Of a stretch of DNA of 64,000 nt, positions 44,043 to 51,743 are shown in pieces (position 1 is the stretch's first letter; every line of letters starts with the position of its first letter). Below the pieces are notes generated by a model. That model had not been told where the DNA came from. It did not search any database and worked only from the letters and a program-made list of their open reading frames with translations. The stretch is from the NCBI GenBank assembly GCA_002890675.1, contig PEFW01000009.1, positions 1-64,000 of the forward strand, written 5' to 3'. The position numbers and the translations under genes are program-made. The DNA comes from Candidatus Methylaffinis lahnbergensis. GTDB taxonomy: Bacteria > Pseudomonadota > Alphaproteobacteria > Rhizobiales > Beijerinckiaceae.

Positions 44043-45464
44043 TTATTGAGCTACGCTGACTTCGACGCGCCGGTCCGTGCGAAGGCGATCTTTGATCGTG
44101 CTGATACTGCGGCCTTCGCTGGCCAGGGAATGGGAACTGCCGTAACCCTTCGCGCTCAAGATGGCGGGGTTGACCTTTGCATCGACGAGGACTTGGCGCA
44201 CTGCATTTGCACGCCGTTGCGACAGCCTCATGTTAGTGGCCTGCCTACCAACCCTATCTGTGTAGCCGCTAATCCGAAACGTCGTTCCAGCAGACAATTG
44301 TTTCATCAGACCGGCTGCCTGCTGCAAGAGAACCTTCGTGTCCGACGGAACCTCGGCGCTATTGGTAGCGAAATAAATGGTTGGGAGATTAAGAGTCGGC
44401 TGATTCGGAGCGCCAATTGGGTTTTCGATGCTCAAACCAGATGTAAGCGCTGAAGACGCGGTCGGCGTTTCGTTAGCGCTGCTACCTGCAATTGTAGCGA
44501 ATGCGAATTGGGGCCCAAGAACGGATTTCAGCGAACTCATGATCCTATCTCGGTCTGCTTCAGGAATCGCTCCTCCGACACTAGCCGCATTTCCTTCAAA
44601 CAGCGCATGCAACCCCGAAATCTTGAAATTATCGAGCGCCGCCTTGAAGCCCTTGGCCCAGTGCGCCGGGCCAGCATTCAAGTCGACGGAGAGGTCGCCG
44701 GTAATTTTCTGGGCTCCGAACACCGTTTTGAGCGAGTCAGTAATGGAATTGCGAGTAGCGTCGTCTCCGACTGTGCCTGAGTAAGCAATGAGCCCGTTCT
44801 CATTGTGGAGCGCCAGCCGCGCTGGTATCGAAGGCACATGCGGGGACGCCACTGGCGCATTTTGCGCAACAATCGGCGCGGACTGAATGGTCCCACGATC
44901 GCCCGCCCCAATGAAATATCCGAGGAGCAATCCCAGCGTAATCAGCAGAGAGGCACCTGGAATGAACAACGGTCTGAGCCCGGCAGCGGCGCCACTGTGT
45001 TCCGTTCGGCTCGGTCGAATTTGCTCTGCTCGAAGCTGCCTAATTTCGTTGATGGGGGTGAATGAAAGTATGGCCGGGTCGCGGAAACTCGCTGCCCAAG
45101 CACGTATTGCGGTTGGGATAGCTCCGCTTTGGGCTTGCAGGAAGACGATTTCGGGTATTGCAAAGCCCAAAATCGTTCTGGCGAAGTGTTGGTTTACACC
45201 GATTTTATTGGCAACGCCGCTAATCGCGTCGCTGCCTAGCGTCTGCTCTACCTCTTGCCCCGACAGCGGCACCGGGTCAGGACCATTTAACCAAGAAGCA
45301 ACCTCGACGGCGAACCCCGCGGCCTTGAACCTATTCACGAAACCGCCAATACCGCCTGGCTGTCTCTTGATCAGGCCCAGAGTCTCTTCGACAAGGGGGT
45401 AGGCCTTGGGCCCGAGACAGTATCGCGAGCCGATTTCCTGAATGAGTTTGTCAAAGGCCGCCAT
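44043..45464 (-). CDS. YidB-like (DUF937) / OmpA fusion protein
   Basis: 473 residues. The N-terminal 130 residues resemble YidB (AAFDKLIQEIG, GGIGGFVNRFKAAGF, VNQHFARTILGFAIPEIV). A single helix (GASLLITLGLLLGYFIGAG) follows, then about 150 residues including a repeated BON-like segment, then a C-terminal OmpA peptidoglycan-binding domain (IYFATNSAEVP, ISGYTDRVGRQATNMRLSQRRA, GYGSSHSLA). This architecture places the OmpA domain in the periplasm. The start at MAAFDKL matches the YidB family. Role unknown; probably envelope integrity. Confidence 0.85.
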   Translation of the reverse strand: MAAFDKLIQEIGSRYCLGPKAYPLVEETLGLIKRQPGGIGGFVNRFKAAGFAVEVASWLNGPDPVPLSGQEVEQTLGSDAISGVANKIGVNQHFARTILGFAIPEIVFLQAQSGAIPTAIRAWAASFRDPAILSFTPINEIRQLRAEQIRPSRTEHSGAAAGLRPLFIPGASLLITLGLLLGYFIGAGDRGTIQSAPIVAQNAPVASPHVPSIPARLALHNENGLIAYSGTVGDDATRNSITDSLKTVFGAQKITGDLSVDLNAGPAHWAKGFKAALDNFKISGLHALFEGNAASVGGAIPEADRDRIMSSLKSVLGPQFAFATIAGSSANETPTASSALTSGLSIENPIGAPNQPTLNLPTIYFATNSAEVPSDTKVLLQQAAGLMKQLSAGTTFRISGYTDRVGRQATNMRLSQRRANAVRQVLVDAKVNPAILSAKGYGSSHSLASEGRSISTIKDRLRTDRRVEVSVAQ

Positions 45465-45571
45465 CTTATGGCCTTCGCGAAAAATGCCGAGTGACCCTGC
45501 GCGTCTTGCGGGAGGACTCTCGGCCGTCCTGAGTGACGGATAACTCCCGCCGGGGGCGAGAGTTGCGCCAC

Positions 45572-45906
45572 TGTACACCATTTTATGTTTAACCTGTACA
45601 CAATTTTATGTTTAGAGGACGAATCTTCTGATCCTTGGTCATCGTCGGTGTCCTCATAAAACGCCGAGGCCGGGCTCTCCGCAACCCTGGCCAGCTCTGC
45701 GCCCGGCCTCGGCTCTCGCTTCGGCCTTATGACACCAAATGTCGGATCAAGCCTCGCGCCGCCACGCAACCTGGAGCAATCGCGCGTGTCCGCGCGACCT
45801 CCGACACTTTCGCGCCAGCCGCCATCGTCTCTGCAACGATCCTCGTCCTGTCGTCCGGGGACCAATGGCGCCGCCGCTTGCGGTTCGCCAAAATCTCAAC
45901 CCGCAT
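45572..45906 (-). mobile_element. Decayed insertion-sequence cluster (IS66 TnpA and IS481 5' relics)
   Basis: At 45727-45906 the minus strand encodes a 59-residue N-terminal IS66 OrfA-like piece (RRRHWSPDDRTRIVAETMAAG, then VSEVARTRAIAPG) that soon loses frame. At 45642 a second start, MTKDQKIR, matches the first residues of common IS481 transposases and ends after 17 codons. Two direct copies of a 20-bp sequence (TGTACACCATTTTATGTTTA at 45572 and a one-mismatch copy at 45595) follow and may be an element end. Confidence 0.65.
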
Positions 45907-45997
45907 CGACCCCCTGACCTCAAGTCTAGATTCAGGTCACATGCTGCGCCGATCTCGCCAAACAAACAAGGCGGTCCTACCGGGAGGATACGTTAGA

Positions 45998-47245
45998 TCA
46001 CCTAGGCATCACCAATGGCCTGTCATTGGGAAACTTTGCGATGGTCGCCTCGTCGATGTTCAGGGTCTGAGCGACCATTTCCGGCGGCGAATGGGTCAGC
46101 CAATCAGACAGAGAAACGTCCGCGTAGTAGGAACTTCTGAACACTTCGAGATACTGCATGTCGGTGTCGCCGACATTCTTGACATAATGGCCGTTATTGC
46201 GCTTGACGTAGCCGATATCTCCCGGGTTGAAGTCCAAAGTCACCGCCTTTGGCCCCGTCTCGAAGGCCGTCACTTGCCCCTTGCCCTTGATCCAATACGC
46301 CCATTCGTCGGCTTGGGGGTGCCAATGCATTTCCCGCAGCGCGCCCGGGCGCTGCGTCACAAGCCCAGCGGCAATTGTCTTGGAGATGGTGAAATTGCTG
46401 CTGTCGGCAACCCTCACCTCTCCGCCCTTCGTCTGCCTTACGGGCTCGGATGATCCGAGGGAGAAGGTGAACGGGTATGGTGGAAGGCCAAGAGGCTCTC
46501 TAATGGCCTTCTCGTCCGCGGACAGATGACCAGGCAGCTTGCCTTGGAAGATCCACAGGTTGTGGAGCGGAATTTTCGAGAATGTCTCAGCCGGGACTCC
46601 AAAATTCTCGGCGAGAATTTCGGGGGGCGTGTGAGCGAGCCAGTCCGTCACCAGAGTCGTGTTGAACTCGCTGGCTTTGCCGTCGTCGAAGCAAATGATG
46701 AACTCGCACCCGTCTGGAGCGAGCCCCTGCAGGGAATGCGGGAAGCCCGGAGGAAAGTACCAAAGGTCGCCTTCCTTCACGTCCGAGACATAGGCGCGGC
46801 CCTTGTCGTCGAGAACAGTGACCCTGCACCATCCATAAGTCATGTAGGCCCATTCGGCGGCCAGATGCCAATGCAATTCCCTTATGCCCCCGGCGGTCAA
46901 TCGCATATTGACCCCCGAGATGGTCTCTGAAATCGCGAAGTCGGCTTGCGTCACCTGGCGCGCCCAGCCGCCGTTCTGAATGCGCCTCGGCGCATTATTG
47001 AACGATGCCCAAAACTGCGGCAGGTCTCCGACATCGGTCGGCGGCGGGGACTGTGCCGAGGGAAATTGGCTAGCTAATGCGTGGCTCTGGGGCCCAGGAT
47101 CGGTGAGGCTCTCCCGGTTTTTGGCATTGATTGCTCCTTGCGGCGGCTCATCCGGGTTGCCGAAGGAGGCTGCGCGTGCGGTCGTTGTTGCCGTAACCAT
47201 CGCGCCTGTGGCCGTCGCCGTCAGTATGTCGCGCCTCGAAATCAT
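45998..47245 (-). CDS. oxdC: Oxalate decarboxylase (bicupin, Tat-exported)
   Basis: 415 residues. An N-terminal twin-arginine signal (MISRRDILTATATGAMVTA) is followed by two cupin domains. Metal ligands are visible in ELHWHLAAEWAYM plus FPPGFPHSLQG in domain 1 and EMHWHPQADEWAYW plus NNGHYVKNVGDTDM in domain 2. OxdC-type enzymes convert oxalate to formate and CO2 with Mn. The catalytic lid is not resolvable by eye, so oxalate oxidase activity cannot be excluded. Both flanks are insertion-sequence relics, suggesting horizontal arrival. Confidence 0.9.
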   Translation of the reverse strand: MISRRDILTATATGAMVTATTTARAASFGNPDEPPQGAINAKNRESLTDPGPQSHALASQFPSAQSPPPTDVGDLPQFWASFNNAPRRIQNGGWARQVTQADFAISETISGVNMRLTAGGIRELHWHLAAEWAYMTYGWCRVTVLDDKGRAYVSDVKEGDLWYFPPGFPHSLQGLAPDGCEFIICFDDGKASEFNTTLVTDWLAHTPPEILAENFGVPAETFSKIPLHNLWIFQGKLPGHLSADEKAIREPLGLPPYPFTFSLGSSEPVRQTKGGEVRVADSSNFTISKTIAAGLVTQRPGALREMHWHPQADEWAYWIKGKGQVTAFETGPKAVTLDFNPGDIGYVKRNNGHYVKNVGDTDMQYLEVFRSSYYADVSLSDWLTHSPPEMVAQTLNIDEATIAKFPNDRPLVMPR

Positions 47246-47454
47246 AATTCGCTCCTGTTCTCAAAAGCCAAGGAATGGCAGGTCTGTAAACCTGTACACA
47301 GGCAGAGACGGTTGGCCGGCCCCACAGCCTTTTGCGCGCAACTGGGACGACCATTTTAGCTAAACATAAGCACCAAACTAACGCATCATTGCGGGTAAAG
47401 TTGCGCCTCGGCTGACACTCGAGAACGGTAAGCCAGGCGGCCAATCCGATGACA

Positions 47455-47822
47455 TCCCGAGCCGCACAATACAGTCACGCGGCCCTCGCCGTTCAAAAGT
47501 GCTGCCAGCCGGTCGAGATCCGCATGCGCGGGCGTCACGACCGCCCGGGAGGCCCGATACGTTCGGCGCCGGCGCGTCCGACGCCGGCTGTAAGGCCACG
47601 TCGCCGGGCATCACCACAACCGACACGCCGCGGTTGCCCACGGCCTGCCGGATTGCTACCTCCAACGTACGGGGCATCTGGTTGGCGCCGGAGATCAGCT
47701 CGCAATAGTGACTGCACTCCCGGAACAGCGTCTCCGGGTGGGTTTCCTGAAAATAGCCGGCGCCGATCTCGGCCGATGGGATCTGCGCAGCAATGGCGAG
47801 CACGGGGACCCGCGAGCGGTGG
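47455..47822 (-). pseudogene. Internal fragment of a TPP-dependent pyruvate oxidase (PoxB-like)
   Basis: Reads [34 protein letters not shown], then [13 protein letters not shown], and in another frame [21 protein letters not shown] (given as two motifs: [12 protein letters not shown] and VTVLCGSG). These are successive parts of the PoxB N-terminal and middle domains. The N-terminus is replaced by an IS6 transposase piece and the C-terminal half is absent. A 172-codon hybrid frame (47378-47896) spans the junction. Confidence 0.8.
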
Positions 47823-47950
47823 CACTTGGGGCCAAAATGGTTCACCCAGCGGCGCACCGTCTCATAGGACACCAAGATCCCACGCTCAGCCAACAAATCC
47901 TCAACGTCTCGGGAGGGAAGCGGTAGCCGCTATAGCTGATCTCTTTCATC
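47823..47950 (-). mobile_element. IS6-family transposase N-terminal fragment
   Basis: [20 protein letters not shown], then [10 protein letters not shown], is the helix-turn-helix region of IS6/IS26-type transposases, preceded by a YRFP stub with a small deletion between. The catalytic DDE region is missing. It is fused directly to the PoxB fragment. Confidence 0.75.
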
Positions 47951-48099
47951 ATCTATGGTTACGGCTGAAGCCACGGAGCGGCAAGCGCAGTGACGACGTG
48001 ACAAGGCCTCTCGACCCGCACGGCCAATTCGACTAGAAGGGTAGAACAGCCGAGCAGCCACCGACTAGTCTCGTTCCCTGTGGACAAAGTTACACGGAC

Positions 48100-48813
48100 A
48101 TGGCGGATGTCGATTCACCGAAGGAACACGTCGACTCGGGGGATGTTGGCTTAGCGCTGCTGGGCTTCGCAGCCGGCAGCATGGATGCTCTCGCCTTTTT
48201 CAATCTCAGCGAAGTGTTTCCGTCAGCAATGACTGGCAACACAGCGTTGCTTGGCCTCGCGCTGGGGCAGGGGCACGTGATCGCAGCTTCACGCCCATTC
48301 ATCGCGTTTGCCGGCTTTCTGGCTGGCGCGGCCGCGGCTGCAGTGAGCGTTGATCTTTGGCTCCATAAGCTTCCCACGCCGCGCGCCGTCTGTTGGCTTC
48401 TTGTGCTCGAAGCTTGCCTTCTCGCTGCCTTCGCCCTGGCATGGCAATTCATCGACTTGCCGATCGCCGGCGTCGGTCTCTATGGTCTCATCGTCGTCGC
48501 CTCTTCGGGAATGGGAATCCAAAGCGTTGCGGCGCGGCTGGTCGGTCGGTCCGGGATCACGACCGTCGTGTTCACGAGCACGCTTACCTCCATAGTGACC
48601 TCGGCGATTGAGGCGATGCTAAGGCCGCCGCACAGGCTGCCCTTCGCCACGAAGCGGCAGATCGGGACGTTTCTGATCTATGGTATCGGCGCCGTAATTT
48701 GTGGTCTGCTCGCCTCGCATGGGGCGACAATCGCCTTGTTGCCATTTGTGGCCGTGGTCGGGGCGGCGGGCTTCTACTGGCGCGCCGGACAACAGGGCAA
48801 GAACTGGACATGA
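48100..48813 (+). CDS. DUF1275 (YoaK-like) membrane protein
   Basis: 237 residues with about six hydrophobic helices. FAAGSMDALAFFNLSEVFPSAMTGNTALLG is the hallmark N-terminal region of DUF1275 (key parts: GSMDALAF and MTGNTALLG), repeated weakly in the second half (TTVVFTSTLTS). It is an inner-membrane protein of unknown transport function. It ends in an ATGA overlap with a dead dehydrogenase fragment. Confidence 0.88.
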   Translation: MADVDSPKEHVDSGDVGLALLGFAAGSMDALAFFNLSEVFPSAMTGNTALLGLALGQGHVIAASRPFIAFAGFLAGAAAAAVSVDLWLHKLPTPRAVCWLLVLEACLLAAFALAWQFIDLPIAGVGLYGLIVVASSGMGIQSVAARLVGRSGITTVVFTSTLTSIVTSAIEAMLRPPHRLPFATKRQIGTFLIYGIGAVICGLLASHGATIALLPFVAVVGAAGFYWRAGQQGKNWT

Positions 48814-48964
48814 AACTCGACATCACCGGCGTCGGCGCGATTGGGACCGCCACGGCCATGGCGGTTATGCTACGCACTGGGCGCGCGAACTCGTGCTGAT
48901 CGACAAGGACCGGGAACGCGCCCGAGCGATCACAACCGACATGCATTATGGCGTGCCGCATTGA
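48810..48964 (+). pseudogene. Lactate/malate dehydrogenase N-terminal fragment, frameshifted
   Basis: MKLDITGVGAIGTATAMAV is the NAD-binding start of LDH/MDH enzymes. After a frameshift, ARELVLIDKDRERARAITTD and MHYGVPH continue the same fold and then stop. Only about 50 of over 300 codons remain. The start codon overlaps the DUF1275 stop. Confidence 0.75.
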
Positions 48965-49088
48965 GAGGATGCTATGAAACCAGCTAAGACCTTCGCGGCC
49001 ACAGCCAATTGTAACCCACCGGTCTTTGCAAAACAGGCACCCAGGGAGTAGCGCAAAAAAACTCACACGCAAACCAAAGGAGGATCAA

Positions 49089-49748
49089 ATGTCGCACATA
49101 CTAAGCACCGGTGGAGGCAAGGCATTGATAAACCCGGCCGACACAGTTCTGTTGTTGCTCGACCACCAGACGGGCCTCTTTCAAACGGTAAAAGACATAA
49201 GCGTGGCGGAGCTTCGGGCCAACACAACGGCCCTGGCGAAGTTGGCGACACTGCTGAAGCTTCCGGTCATAACGACCGCGTCGGTTCCCGACGGACCCAA
49301 TGGCCCGCTAATGCCGGAACATAGCGCGGCCGCCCCGCATGCGGTCTACGTGCCGCGCAAGGGTGAGGTCAATGCATGGGACAACGAGCTTTTTGTTAAG
49401 ACCGTTCGCGACACCGGTAAGAATACACTGATCATGGCCGGCGTTTGGACCAGCGTTTGCGTCATGTTCCCTGCGCTGGATGCGGTGGCTGCGGGGTTTA
49501 AGGTCTACGCCGTGATCGACGCTTCGGGCGACCCGAGCGAGCTGGTGTCGAGAACGACGCTTGCTCGCTTCACGCAGGGGGGCGTCATTCCGACGACGGC
49601 CAATGCAGTGATCTGCGAAATCCATCGCACCTGGAACCGCCCCGAAGCCGCAGAACTTGCGCAGCTGTACACTATGGTCGCACCGAACTACCGGGCGGTC
49701 ATGGAGAGTTATCAAAAGGCGCAAGAGGTATCCAAAAAGCCATCCTGA
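49089..49748 (+). CDS. Isochorismatase-like cysteine hydrolase (YcaC-type)
   Basis: 219 residues. LLLLDHQTGLFQTVKDIS supplies the catalytic aspartate, KNTLIMAGVWTSVCVMFPAL the catalytic cysteine, and a lysine lies between. Length and motifs match the YcaC subgroup, which are octameric hydrolases of unknown substrate. AAAGGAGGATCAA before the ATG is a strong ribosome binding site. Degenerate copies of similar hydrolases lie 2 kb downstream. Confidence 0.88.
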   Translation: MSHILSTGGGKALINPADTVLLLLDHQTGLFQTVKDISVAELRANTTALAKLATLLKLPVITTASVPDGPNGPLMPEHSAAAPHAVYVPRKGEVNAWDNELFVKTVRDTGKNTLIMAGVWTSVCVMFPALDAVAAGFKVYAVIDASGDPSELVSRTTLARFTQGGVIPTTANAVICEIHRTWNRPEAAELAQLYTMVAPNYRAVMESYQKAQEVSKKPS

Positions 49749-49816
49749 TGCGGTAGGCCGGTCGGGACGAAGTAGGCATTCGCCAGGCCGAGCACCTCTT
49801 GCCGGGAAAAGAGCCG

Positions 49817-50155
49817 ATGAAGCTTTCCCTTGTATCTCTCGCCGTGGGTCTGGTGGTCGGCGCGCTTTACGGCGTGCTGAACGTCAGATCCCCGTCGCCG
49901 CCCGTGGTGGCCTTGGTGGGACTTCTCGGCACTCTCATGGGTGAGCAGATCCCACCCCTTGTCCGTCATATCTTTGCCAGGAGGCCGGCGTCGGTGACCT
50001 GGATCGATCAAGTCAAGCCTCACAATCCGAACAGCGCGATAAGCGGCGGGGCCGGCGATCGCACGCCGCTCAGCCCACAGCCGACGCTGACGAGGAGCCC
50101 CATTAGCAATGAGATGAGGAAGGCTGCCATGGCGGCTTTCATGCCTGTGGCCTGA
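49817..50155 (+). CDS. XapX domain small membrane protein
   Basis: 112 residues. The first 55 (MKLSLVSLAVGLVVGALYGV, then PPVVALVGLLGTLMGEQIPPL) are a complete XapX domain with two membrane helices. The remaining tail is polar and not conserved-looking. Its 3' end overlaps the convergent oxidoreductase gene by 17 bp. XapX proteins often accompany LysR-regulated hydrolase or oxidoreductase genes, as here. Confidence 0.82.
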   Translation: MKLSLVSLAVGLVVGALYGVLNVRSPSPPVVALVGLLGTLMGEQIPPLVRHIFARRPASVTWIDQVKPHNPNSAISGGAGDRTPLSPQPTLTRSPISNEMRKAAMAAFMPVA

Positions 50156-51110
50156 TGACGATGCGACCGGCCGCGCCGCTCGCCACCTTGGCATATCCCG
50201 CGCGCGTACCGGCCAGCGTCACAATTTCAACGATCGGCGCCGGACGATAGTCGCCGGACTCGAAGCCGGGGCGGAGACTATCGAGGATTTGCGCTGACGC
50301 GGTGAGGTCGCGTTTCAATGAGTCGACGCCGAACAGCTGGCTTTCATTGTGGTAGAAGTCGGGCAGGTCGAAGCTCACCTCGCGCTGGCCAGTCGAGCTG
50401 ATCTCGACCAGGCGCCCGCGGAGCGCCAGGCAGGCGAGCGCCGGTCGAAACATGACGCCGCCGACCGCGTCGAACACCACGTCAGCGCCCCTGCCGCCGG
50501 TCGCCTCACGCACCGCCGCTGGCAGGTCGGTCGCGCCGATGATCAGTCGATTAGCAAGATGGCGGATCGCGGCGTCCGGATGCGGGGCCTGCCGGTCGAA
50601 GCCGATGACTTGCGCGCCAATGCGCTTGGCGATTTGCGCCGCGGCGCCGCCGACCCCGCCGCCCGCGCCGATGATCAACAGCGTCTCACCCGCCGCAAGT
50701 CCTGCGGCTTCGACGATCCCGCACCAGGCGGCCATGTAATTGACGCCGACGGAGGCGGCCTCATCAAAACTCAGCCCCCTTGGCTTGCGCCGGAGGCTCT
50801 CGATCGGGACGGCGATGCGCTCGGCATGCGTGCCATCGCGCGTGAAGCCGACATCGCCTCCGGTGCCCCACACCTCCGCGCCGATCCATTCGGCCGGGCC
50901 CTGGTGGACAACCCCGGCATAATCGCGGCCGGGAATGCGTGGCAGTGTGGTCTGGATCATTGCGCCGGCAACGTTCTTGACATCGCTCGGGTTGATCGAC
51001 GTCGCCTCGACGCGTACGACGGCTGTCGTCGCGTCAGCAATGGGATCTGGAACGTCGACGAAATCCAAAGTCTCGGCCTTCCCGAACGCCTTTATCTGTA
51101 ACGCCCGCAT
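50139..51110 (-). CDS. Zinc-type/quinone oxidoreductase family (MDR superfamily)
   Basis: 323 residues. An N-terminal GroES-like domain (INPSDVKNVAGAM, IPGRDYAGVV) and a Rossmann domain (IIGAGGGVGGAAAQIAKRIGAQVIG, key motif GAGGGVGG) identify a medium-chain NADPH-quinone oxidoreductase. There are no structural-zinc cysteines, so it belongs to the zinc-free group. The start MRALQIKAFG matches the family; 29 upstream codons are rejected. Likely reduces quinones or enones. Confidence 0.88.
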   Translation of the reverse strand: MRALQIKAFGKAETLDFVDVPDPIADATTAVVRVEATSINPSDVKNVAGAMIQTTLPRIPGRDYAGVVHQGPAEWIGAEVWGTGGDVGFTRDGTHAERIAVPIESLRRKPRGLSFDEAASVGVNYMAAWCGIVEAAGLAAGETLLIIGAGGGVGGAAAQIAKRIGAQVIGFDRQAPHPDAAIRHLANRLIIGATDLPAAVREATGGRGADVVFDAVGGVMFRPALACLALRGRLVEISSTGQREVSFDLPDFYHNESQLFGVDSLKRDLTASAQILDSLRPGFESGDYRPAPIVEIVTLAGTRAGYAKVASGAAGRIVIRPQA

Positions 51111-51306
51111 GATTGACCCCCACAGTATGTTCCATGTTTCCATGCAGAAGACATAGCAGCCTCGACAGAATCCCGAAACGGGTTCAAATAGACGCAAATA
51201 TTTCGATATTCGGAAACATGGATGCGTTGCAATGGATGGCGTGACCTATGCAATGTGCAGCGCCCGTCCTCAGGATAGAACTGACGGTAATGGGGCTTCG
51301 CTGTCG

Positions 51307-51351
51307 AGGCATTAGACTTGCGACACTGTCGATCAGGCATTAGACTTGCGA
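51307..51351 (+). repeat. 17-bp direct repeat, 28 bp apart
   Basis: AGGCATTAGACTTGCGA occurs at 51307-51323 and 51335-51351, directly before an isochorismatase fragment. It may mark a recombination junction. Confidence 0.7.
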
Positions 51352-51362
51352 GCGCGCGACCA

Positions 51363-51533
51363 ATGACTTCGGTTCAAAACCTGCTGGAGCTGCAGCGCGA
51401 TTGGGCGCGCAGCGAGACCAACGATGCAACCACCGGCCTGGCAAAGACCTTCGGCGGCACCTACGGGCTTGGCATCATCTACGCCAATGCAATGCTGGGA
51501 GCCCACGCTAGCGAAACCAGCGTTGCCGCGTGA
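51363..51533 (+). pseudogene. C-terminal fragment of an isochorismatase-like hydrolase (1)
   Basis: TSVQNLLELQRDWARSETND, then GLAKTFGGTYGLGIIYANAM, resembles the C-terminal end of YcaC/isochorismatase hydrolases. The catalytic half is missing. It starts right after the 17-bp repeats. Confidence 0.55.
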
Positions 51534-51539
51534 CCGACG

Positions 51540-51728
51540 ATGGTATCGGATGGAGAGGAGGTAGTCAACGCGTCGGGTGCGTGGAACCGATACGAAGCCG
51601 AAGCGGCGACATCGCGCATGGCGCGGGCCGGCGCCGAACTCGTAGCCACGTTCACACTCGCTAGCGAGCTGCAGGCGGATTGGAGGCTCCCGACCGTCGA
51701 TGGTCTTGCTCATCGTTGGCAATTCTAA
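51540..51728 (+). pseudogene. C-terminal fragment of an isochorismatase-like hydrolase (2)
   Basis: SDGEEVVNASGAWNRYEAEA, then RMARAGAELVATFTLASELQ and ADWRLP, reads as another hydrolase C-terminal segment, distinct from fragment 1. It lacks the nucleophile cysteine. An AGAGGAGGT lies inside it, not before a start. Confidence 0.5.
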
Positions 51729-51743
51729 CCAAGAGGTGCGCTG

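Noticed and set aside
44043..44453. Continuation of the SDR-like fragment into a 178-codon frame
   Set aside because: Beyond about 44036 the frame is antisense to the OmpA gene and has no SDR motifs.
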